The position numbers were made by a program, and so were the translations under genes. Shown one piece after another: positions 16,298-24,100 of a stretch of DNA of 45,994 nt (position 1 is the first letter of the stretch; the number at the start of each line of letters is the position of its first letter). The stretch is from an uncultured Lachnospiraceae bacterium (lineage in GTDB: Bacteria > Bacillota > Clostridia > Lachnospirales > Lachnospiraceae). The stretch spans positions 1 through 45,994 of the forward strand of contig CAMULB010000003.1 in NCBI GenBank assembly GCA_947089585.1, read 5' to 3'. The notes beneath the pieces are model-generated. The model worked only from the letters and a program-made list of their open reading frames with translations, ran no database searches and had not been told where the DNA came from.

Positions 16298-18469
16298 ATG
16301 GATTTATATGGATTTTACACAGGAAAAATTTTTGACACATATCAATATCTTGGCGCTCATACCGAAGCGCAGGGCGTTACCTTTCGCACCTTTGCGCCAG
16401 GTGCATGTCGCGTGTCTCTGATCGGCGAATGCAACCACTGGCAGGAGACTGCCATGCAGAAGGTATGCGACGGCAATTTCTGGGAATGCTATATTGCCGA
16501 GGCTGCGCCCGGCATGATGTACAAATTCCGCATCTACCAGAACGAGCAATCCTTTGTGGATCACTGCGACCCTTATGGCTTCGGTATGGAGCTGCGCCCG
16601 AATACCGCTTCGATTGTCCGCGACATGAACTGCTATACCTTCGGCGACTCGGACTGGATGAGCTCCCGCACGGACTGTCAGAATCAGCCCCTCAACATCT
16701 ACGAGCTTCATCTTGGTTCTTTTCGCAAACCGGCAGAGGCTGCCGACGCCTGGTATCGCTATGAAGAGCTTTCCGATCATTTGATTCCCTATTTGAAAGA
16801 ACACGGATACAACTATCTGGAACTCATGCCGCTGAACGAATATCCCTGCGACGAATCCTGGGGCTACCAGGGCACCGGCTTCTTTGCTCCGACCGCCCGC
16901 TATGGCACCGCCGACGGCTTAAAGGCGCTGATCGATTGCTGCCACCGCAACGGCATCGGCGTGCTGATGGATTTTGTACCGGTGCATTTTGCAATCGACG
17001 ACTATGCGCTGGCCAACTATGACGGTACCCCGTTGTATGAATACCCGCACACCGACGTCGGCGTCAGCGAATGGGGCAGCCACAACTTTATGCATTCCCG
17101 CGGAGAAGTCCGCAGCTTCCTTCAATCCGCCGCAAACTATTGGCTGACGGAATATCACATCGACGGTCTGCGCATGGACGCCATCAGCCGGGCGATCTAC
17201 TGGCAGGGAGACCCCGCCAGAGGCGTGAACCACAACGCCGTTGATTTTCTCAAATACATGAACCAGGGCTTAAAGCAGCTGCACCCATCTGCGATCCTCT
17301 CGGCGGAGGATTCCACCTCCTTCCCCGGCGTCACCAAACCGGTTCCGGAGGGCGGTCTGGGCTTCGACTACAAGTGGGACATGGGCTGGATGAACGATAC
17401 GCTCGACTATTTCCGTACAGCCCCGGAATACCGCAGACGTGATTACCACAAGCTAACCTTTTCCATGATGTACTACTATGACGACCGCTTCCTGCTGCCG
17501 CTCTCTCACGATGAGGTCGTTCATGGGAAAGCCACCATCCTGCAAAAAATGAACGGTCAATACGAGGACAAATTTCCCCAGGCCAGAGCTTTTTATCTCT
17601 ACATGTACGCACACCCCGGAAAAAAGCTCAATTTCATGGGCAATGAGATCGGCCAGCTGCGGGAGTGGGACGAAAAACGCCAACAGGATTGGGAGATTCT
17701 CTCCTACCCCATCCACGACGCATTTCACCGCTTTATCACCGACTTGAATCGGATCTATCTCGCCCATCCAGCGCTGTACGAAAACGACTATACACGTGAA
17801 GGATTTCAATGGCTGGACTGCCATCAAGAAGCGCGCTGCATCTATGCGCTGGAACGCATCGGCACAGATGAACGCATTGTGGCGCTTTTCAACTTTTCAG
17901 ATCAAGAGCAGCGTGACTTTCCCTTACTGCTGCCGGCTGCACCTGCGCTTCGCCTGCTGATCGCCAGTGACCAGCAGCAATACGGAGGCGAAAAGCAGTA
18001 TCCATCGGTATTGCAGCCGAATGAAGAAGGAATCTATTCCTTCACGTTAGGTCCATTCTCAGCGGCGTATTATCTGGTGCAGCATGAGACTGCCGACCCA
18101 AGCACTGCCGACCGTGACCTTGCTGCCGCGGAAAATGACATAAACGCAGCGGCTGGCGTCACGGAGCATGCACGCACTGCGGACGACGTCACGGAAACTG
18201 CACGCACAGTGGACGACGTCGCGGGGCCCGCGCACACAGCAGCCAACAGCGCGGAGACTGCACGCACAGCAGCCAACATCACAGCGGCCGCATACACAGC
18301 AGCTGACTTCACGGAAACTGCCCACACTGCGGCCAACGTCACGGAGACTACTCACACTGAGTCTTTCGAGCTTCACCACCCTGAACAGCTCCCTGCTCTG
18401 GTTCCAGCCGCTTCTGGCCCAAAGAAAAATAAAAGCCGTTCCAAGCGCGGAAAGCGAAAGCATCGTTGA
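16298..18469 (+). CDS. glgB: 1,4-alpha-glucan branching enzyme with unusual repetitive C-terminal tail
   Basis: Creates alpha-1,6 branches in glycogen (GH13, CBM48 at the N-terminus). The CBM48 domain is at about 15-105, followed by the catalytic barrel. Catalytic residues are visible: nucleophile Asp294 (GLRMDA), acid/base Glu337 (LSAEDST) and Asp405 (SHDE). The all-beta C-domain ends near residue 597. A roughly 126-residue extension follows: six to seven tandem 10-residue units (622-688) of the form T-E-x-A-R/H-T-A-x-D/N-V, then a Lys/Arg-rich end (KKNKSRSKRGKRKHR). Ordinary Bacillota GlgB proteins end soon after the C-domain. GGAGG lies just upstream of the ATG. No other glycogen genes are adjacent. 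Confidence 0.93.
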   Translation: MDLYGFYTGKIFDTYQYLGAHTEAQGVTFRTFAPGACRVSLIGECNHWQETAMQKVCDGNFWECYIAEAAPGMMYKFRIYQNEQSFVDHCDPYGFGMELRPNTASIVRDMNCYTFGDSDWMSSRTDCQNQPLNIYELHLGSFRKPAEAADAWYRYEELSDHLIPYLKEHGYNYLELMPLNEYPCDESWGYQGTGFFAPTARYGTADGLKALIDCCHRNGIGVLMDFVPVHFAIDDYALANYDGTPLYEYPHTDVGVSEWGSHNFMHSRGEVRSFLQSAANYWLTEYHIDGLRMDAISRAIYWQGDPARGVNHNAVDFLKYMNQGLKQLHPSAILSAEDSTSFPGVTKPVPEGGLGFDYKWDMGWMNDTLDYFRTAPEYRRRDYHKLTFSMMYYYDDRFLLPLSHDEVVHGKATILQKMNGQYEDKFPQARAFYLYMYAHPGKKLNFMGNEIGQLREWDEKRQQDWEILSYPIHDAFHRFITDLNRIYLAHPALYENDYTREGFQWLDCHQEARCIYALERIGTDERIVALFNFSDQEQRDFPLLLPAAPALRLLIASDQQQYGGEKQYPSVLQPNEEGIYSFTLGPFSAAYYLVQHETADPSTADRDLAAAENDINAAAGVTEHARTADDVTETARTVDDVAGPAHTAANSAETARTAANITAAAYTAADFTETAHTAANVTETTHTESFELHHPEQLPALVPAASGPKKNKSRSKRGKRKHR
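18161..18360 (+). repeat. 30-bp tandem repeats inside the 3' end of glgB
   Basis: Six full 30-bp units start at 18161, 18191, 18221, 18251, 18281 and 18311, with a partial seventh at 18341. Typical unit features are an ACGGA(A/G)ACTGC start and a GCC/GAC-AAC/GAC-GTC end. A more degenerate unit precedes at 18131. The period is a multiple of three, so copy-number change keeps the reading frame. Confidence 0.9.
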
Positions 18470-18490
18470 TCGTGTCGGTCTGAGAGCAAA

Positions 18491-18529
18491 GTGCCCAAGC
18501 CTCCCTCATTCATGCGGGGGCTTGGACAC
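18491..18529. other. hairpin downstream of glgB without T tract
   Basis: GTG-C-CCAAGCC pairs with GGCTTGG-A-CAC, with CCC/GGG inside. Neither strand has a T run after it, so it is more likely an RNA-stability hairpin or part of a composite termination region than a simple terminator. It lies in the 18470-18769 gap, which holds no gene. Confidence 0.5.
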
Positions 18530-18646
18530 CTTATGCGCCGGGCACGGGTGATTTCGCGACATCACACCTTTTGTGCGCGTGCGCATCCCTATTTTTTCTG
18601 AAAAGATACTTCCGCGCTTTCGCGTAACAGGGGCTTTCCGATTAAG

Positions 18647-18688
18647 AAAAAAATTCCCTTGCAGCTGGTACTTTACAAGGAAATTTTT
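18647..18688. terminator. bidirectional terminator between glgB and the SGNH protein gene
   Basis: The left arm AAAAATT-C-CCTTG pairs with the right arm CAAGG-A-AATTTTT. A-rich left and T-rich right flanks give a T tract in both directions, as expected between convergent genes. Confidence 0.75.
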
Positions 18689-18769
18689 AACTCATATGCT
18701 TCACGACATCGCCCGAATGTAATCAGGCAGCAGGCGGCTTTGTCGCATCATGCTTCTTCACCGCTGTCC

Positions 18770-20752
18770 TTATTTCTTCTTGCTTGTTTTCTTCTTCGGT
18801 TTCGGCTTGGGCTTCTCAATCTTGGCCTTTACCGTCTTTGAATACGCACTGTAATACGTCTTGTCAAACTGTTCTTTATAGGTCTTGACCCGGTAATAGT
18901 AGGTCTTGCCGACCTTCGCCTTCTTATCATAGTAATAGAGCTTTTTGTTGGAAGAAATCGTGGCAATCTTCTTAAACCCGGGGTTCTTCTTCGTCGAACG
19001 GTAGATCACATATCCTTCGGCTCTGCTGTTACGGTTCCAGGCCACACGAATGCCCTTTTTCGAGGTTGCCGAGGTCACTTTGGCCGTAACCGTACCCGGA
19101 ACCATAATCCGTACCTTTTCACTGTAGTCTGTCTCTGTCAGAACGTGATCTGCAATCGCCGTGACCTTATAATAATAATATTGATTGACCGCCACCGTCC
19201 GGTCTGTATAAGAATTCGTCTCAGACTTTCCAATACAGGTATAAATCTTCGTATTGCTGTCATAGCGGTAAATCCGATATTTTGTAGCATCGTTGACTTT
19301 CTTCCAGGTCAGCTTCACCTGTCCGCCATTGGCCGTGCTGCTGGTCACTTTCGCCGCCAGCCCTTTCGGCGGCTGGCCGGATACATAGAGCGTATAGCTG
19401 GCGGAAGCGTCGCTGTCTTCATTGCTGTTTACACGAATGACCGTACTTCCCATCTTATTCGCCTTTACCATGCCTTTTTCCGACACCGTAGCTACCGTCG
19501 GCTTACTGCTGAACCATTCCAACTCACTGCCGGAAAGCCAGTTTTTCATCTGCGGATTCAATCGCAGCTCATCACCCGCCATCACCTGATAATATTTCTT
19601 GCCGAAGCTTAGCTGAGGCTTCTGAGCATTGTGAACCGTAACACGGCATACCGCCGTAAGGCCGCTGGCTGTTTGTGCAAAAATCGCCGTCGTCCCTTCC
19701 GAGATTCCGGTCACTTCTCCGGTCGCCGCATTGACCACTGCAATGCCTGAATTGAGACTCTTCCACTGTAAATACGAACCTCTGCTTCCAGCGGACACGG
19801 TGCCCCACAACCGTTCCTTCTCCCCAATCGAAAGTACCAGCTCCGACTGGTTGAGCGTAATCTTATCACCGGCCAGCTCATTTAAGGCCAGCAGCTGCGG
19901 ATCACTGAGATCACAATGTGACAGGTCCTTGGCCAGCGCCGTCGGATTCTCGCCAAAAATTGCCTGATACAGACAGGCCGCAGCCAAATAATAACCCGCA
20001 TAGCTGGGATGCTTCTTATCGGAAGAGATCATGCCGATTGACGGATACAGTCTCCCGCCATAATAGATCTTCATGCCCGCAGGAACCATTTCCACTCCCA
20101 ACTCCTCCTCCAGCCTGCTGTATCCATACAGTGTTCGCTCCTGAAATTCCTGCAGCGAAAGAATTACTTCCTGTCCGTCTACGATCGTCCCTTTTCCATT
20201 GCTGTAGGGCGCCGTCTCATAGAGAAGCACCTGGGCGTGCTCCTGATATGCGTAAATATAGGTACATAGCTGCCTTACTGCTGGAAGCATCTCTGTCTCA
20301 TATTTCTCAATCGCCGCTTTGGTTTGATCCTGGAGAATGATATAATCGTACTGTTCCTTCTTCAATTCAGCCAGCAGCTTCTCATAGTAGTCCCGATAAT
20401 CGCTGTTCCAAAATGCATAGTAGGACAGATACGCGCTGCCGTTTACGATCGCTTTGACTTTCACATTCTTATTGTTGCTCTTTGACAGTTCCTGCAAAAT
20501 CGTATTGACACCATATTTTTTCGTTCCGATCTTGGTGAAGCTGTTGCCGATCATCAGGATCTTAACCTGCGGTTCACTGGCCTGTCCCGTATCCGTCGCG
20601 TTGGCTGGGTCAGAACCATACGACGGTTCTGCGGCGCTCATGCGTGCACCCATACAGCCCCAAAAAACAGCAAAAAGGAGACAGAGGAGCAGAAGCTTGA
20701 TTCCGGTTGTTTTGTTTGTGTTTGTCTGAATCTGTTTTGTACTTTTTTTCAT
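18770..20752 (-). CDS. secreted SGNH-hydrolase protein with Ig-like and fibronectin type III domains
   Basis: A 660-residue exported protein. The N-terminus has a membrane/signal segment at about 18-35, probably cleaved near MSA-AEP. An SGNH/GDSL-type esterase domain follows (about 63-270). Its catalytic Ser is Ser71 in MIGNSFT and the dyad Asp245-His248 is in the DKKHPS motif; this group includes carbohydrate esterases. Bacterial Ig-like (BIG2) domains follow (about 300-455, with SLNSGIAVVNAATGEVTG and SSKPTVATVSEKGMV), then two fibronectin type III domains (about 458-645). A Lys/Pro-rich tail (KPKPKPKKKTSKKK) could bind anionic wall polymers. A good promoter lies upstream. The substrate is unknown; acetylated glycans are a guess. 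Confidence 0.85.
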   Translation of the reverse strand: MKKSTKQIQTNTNKTTGIKLLLLCLLFAVFWGCMGARMSAAEPSYGSDPANATDTGQASEPQVKILMIGNSFTKIGTKKYGVNTILQELSKSNNKNVKVKAIVNGSAYLSYYAFWNSDYRDYYEKLLAELKKEQYDYIILQDQTKAAIEKYETEMLPAVRQLCTYIYAYQEHAQVLLYETAPYSNGKGTIVDGQEVILSLQEFQERTLYGYSRLEEELGVEMVPAGMKIYYGGRLYPSIGMISSDKKHPSYAGYYLAAACLYQAIFGENPTALAKDLSHCDLSDPQLLALNELAGDKITLNQSELVLSIGEKERLWGTVSAGSRGSYLQWKSLNSGIAVVNAATGEVTGISEGTTAIFAQTASGLTAVCRVTVHNAQKPQLSFGKKYYQVMAGDELRLNPQMKNWLSGSELEWFSSKPTVATVSEKGMVKANKMGSTVIRVNSNEDSDASASYTLYVSGQPPKGLAAKVTSSTANGGQVKLTWKKVNDATKYRIYRYDSNTKIYTCIGKSETNSYTDRTVAVNQYYYYKVTAIADHVLTETDYSEKVRIMVPGTVTAKVTSATSKKGIRVAWNRNSRAEGYVIYRSTKKNPGFKKIATISSNKKLYYYDKKAKVGKTYYYRVKTYKEQFDKTYYSAYSKTVKAKIEKPKPKPKKKTSKKK

Positions 20753-20794
20753 TCTTATTCCTCGGTTTGGTGCGTGTACTGGTTATTCCGTTTT

Positions 20795-20823
20795 ATTATA
20801 CAAAAAGAAACACTGATAATCAA
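20795..20823 (-). promoter_or_regulatory. sigma-A promoter of the SGNH protein gene
   Basis: Minus strand: TTGATT (20818-20823), 17-bp spacer, TATAAT (20795-20800), about 40 bp upstream of the ATG. The rest of the gap 20824-21068 shows no gene. Confidence 0.75.
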
Positions 20824-21068
20824 TGGGGATTTTGCGAGTTTTTATCATTATGTGCACACGATGCACCGTTTATGTATGGAATAAATGATTGGCGCTATGG
20901 AGCTGACTGTTTCTATCACTGCAAAAAGAGCGAAGAAGCCCTTTATATCCCCGCACTATTTTGTATTTTTTGCAACTTTTTGTAATATTTTCCAAATCGT
21001 AATTCATATCTTTATTCCTGAACGCACCGCCGGCAGATCAGATACAGCAGAAAAAACCTCTTGATCAC

Positions 21069-21113
21069 CAAAGCACCCGGCACTTGCATTGAATACAAAT
21101 GCCGGATGCTTTG
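21069..21113 (-). terminator. terminator after the large surface protein gene
   Basis: CAAAGCA-C-CCGGCA pairs with TGCCGG-A-TGCTTTG. On the minus strand a TTTTTTC run follows about 12 nt later, so the T tract is slightly displaced. Confidence 0.7.
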
Positions 21114-21146
21114 ATTACTTCTTAAGGCAAGCCTTATGCCGTCTCT

Positions 21147-24100
21147 TTATTCCCCGGTTTTGGGACTCTTGAGGCTCTGTGCGCCTGTTCTGGTTCTGCC
21201 GGAATCCGCAGTAACGCTGTTTGAATTTTTCTCTTTGGTGGCCGCTGTATCATCCTTATCGCTCTGTTCGGCCTCTTCATCCGTCAGCCCCTTTGGCACT
21301 TTTTTCTCCGGTCCACTGGGAATGATACTCCCGTCGTCCTTTTTCCGATCATCCTTGTCCGAGATGTCCTCTTTTTCTCTGTCCTCGTCCGGTTCCTTCC
21401 TTTCATCGCCATCTTCCCCGTCTGCATCCGCTTCATTCTCCGGATCGCTGCGGTCGGCTCCGTCGGTCGGATCGCCGTCGTTACCACTTCCGCCAGTCGG
21501 ATCGTCACCGTCATCGCTTCCGCCTGGAAGCTCCGAATCATTGTGGTCGGCTCCGCCGGTCGGACTGTCGCTGTTACCGCTTCCGCCTGACGTTTCGCCG
21601 TTGTCGGTTCCGTCATCGGAGCCTCCGGTCGGATCCTGGTTGGCTCCTGCGCCAGTATGCATCACTTTGTCAACGACAGCAACATAATCGGAAGCATGGG
21701 AGAAGGAAAGGGTCGTGGAGCCGTCTGCCCCAATCTGTCCGGCATTGCGGAATACCAGCTTGCCGGAGCTGTCATAATAGTACAGGTTCCCATAGCTGCC
21801 GCTGTTCTCGCTGCCAAGGTTCAAGGTCAAATTTGCCCGGAACCCGAATTCTCCGTTGTGAGTCAGAGAAAGCTGTGTCACCGGCTTGCCCTCCGCAATA
21901 GAGGATACCAATGCAGAGGGAACCTGATCCGTCCCAATGGTCACTTCGAGGTCAATGTCCTTTAATGCCGTTGCATTCACCTCTGTCCCGTCAATGCTCC
22001 AGCTATAGCTTCCCATGTCTACCACAAGGTCTATCGCTTTGCCTTTGATGGCCTCCAGCACTTCCTTGGGCACGACAGTCGCCTTTTTCATATCAATCTT
22101 CACAGAAGTCCCTGCTTCTGCTTTTTCAATTTCCTCTTTGATCTTTGCAATCTCTTCTTCCGTCAGCCGCTCTCCTGCCGGCACTTCTTGCGTACCGTCT
22201 TTACGCTTGGCATCTGACGCTAAGAATTCTCGGTCCTCTGTGATCGTCACAGTCTGACCCTGCGCAAAGCCTTCCCACAGGATGTCCGTATAGAATTCAC
22301 TTTCCGTCGGCAGCGTAAATTTGCTGTTTTTATCCACCACCACATACTGACAGCTTTCGTCCGGATACTTCAGAACCACCACACAGTTGTAATACTGCGC
22401 CTGGAACCGGATTTTTTTGTATCGTCCCTCTGCAATATCGCTTTCCCCTGCCCACTCGGAAAGAATCAGGCCCGACAGATGATTTGCGTCCTTAAATGCA
22501 TTCGTCGCTTCCCCCTGGATCTCCGCCTCTGAAAGGTTCTCTCCTTCCACTGCCAGCAGCTTGCTGCCGCCTGCAATGATTCCGTCTTCGCCGCGGTAGG
22601 TATAGGACACGTCCAGCGTAGTTCTGCCGCTGTAGAGCGCAACCAGATCAAAGCTCACCATTTCCTTGGGAAGCACTTGATCGGAATCGGCTCCGAGCAG
22701 CATCCAGCCTTCTCCTTCCATTCCCATAACGTCCTGCGGCGGCTCCAGCTCTGCCAATGCTTCCGCTACGGTTGTCCCTTCCCGATAGGATGTTGCGATC
22801 GGCTGGGAGATTTCCTGACTGTCTTGTCCGATATACCTTGCGTTCCATGTGACCTGGCAGCTCTTGTAATCTGCAACAGCCGAAACGCTCGTGACATCTC
22901 CGACCCTTGTATTCCAATTGTGGGTGCTGTCGCTGTAGCTCAACAAAAATTCTGCAAAATCGTCTGCTTTCGCGTCCTTAGGCAATTCCAAGGCAGCCAG
23001 TACGTCTTTATAGGTTGCTTCCCTGTCTATAAATACCGGAATCACAACGGTCTTTTGCCCGTCTTGTTCCGAAACATAGGTAAGGCTTACATTTGCACAG
23101 CCTTTATCATAGGAAGCGGAAAGATAACAGTTCATATCCTCTGTACTGTCAAACAGTAATTCCGTGTCTTCTCCTGCCTGTATGCCCCACCAATTGTAGT
23201 TCCAGGTTGTGACAACGCCCTCTATGGCTTTGGGCAGCACACCCAATTGCTTTAAGGTTGCACGTCTGCCTACATTTTCAGCGGTTCGAGTGACATTACC
23301 ATAGGCATAGCTGCCGTCTTCCTGCTCCATCAAGCCGGAGATATTAAAGGTGACGTTTTTCACGTCCTCCCGGTAGGTATTACCCGATTTCACTTTAAAA
23401 TACCATGGCTTCGTATAGCTCCAGCTGCTCAGCTCCTGGGACATAGAGTAACGGTTCCCATACTTGTCTTTCAGGTCCAGCTCCTTCAGCGCCCACTCAC
23501 AGGGGTATGTGTCATCGGTAATGGGAATTGACCCGACGTATTCGTTCTGCGCTCGATTGTACCTTAATGCAACGTCAAGCGAAGCGGAAACATTCGTCAC
23601 CTGAGGCTTGAAATAGGCATGAAAAACCTTATTTTCATCTGGATTTTGATCCTCAATCTTAATTCGGATGTCAAGCGTCTCCCCAGGCTTCACAAACTGC
23701 CCGTTTTTATCAATGGTAATGCTTTGGATCACCGGGCCTTCTACATCATAACCAGCTTCGTCTACGTGGAAGCTGCATGCGCCTTTTTCTTCAAGTCCCT
23801 CACCTTCTGTAAGATTCGTCGTGTTATTATTTCTATCCTTGATCAGGAGCTGCGACAGTCTCCATTCTCCCGGATGGGTGGATGCCTCAATTTTAACTGT
23901 CCCGATGTATGCCTTAGCAGTCTCATCATAACGCAAATCGACGCTTTCAATCGTTGCATAGCTGATCGTACTCAAGCTAAACCACGCTGTTCCAACGGAA
24001 GGATTCTGCTCGTCTGCCTCCACCTTCAGCGTGAGCCTCTCTCCTGCCTTTACGGTCTCTCCATTTCGCTCCAGGGTAATTCCTGTAACAACAGGATTTT

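Noticed and set aside
18168..18551. Second-frame ORF in the glgB repeats
   Set aside because: A 30-bp period keeps all frames open; the glgB frame continues directly from the enzyme and is the real one.
21018..21146. Read-through of the SPKTGE stop giving a partly hydrophobic tail
   Set aside because: The frame after the stop does contain a hydrophobic stretch followed by Arg-Arg, but it is encoded by and beyond the terminator, is broken by Lys-Arg and starts about 30 residues after the motif. It does not look like a genuine sorting tail.
21136..21687. 183-codon plus-strand Ser/Pro-rich frame opposite the surface protein
   Set aside because: It is the antisense shadow of the acidic Gly/Asp-rich tail; its low complexity comes from the repeats on the coding strand.
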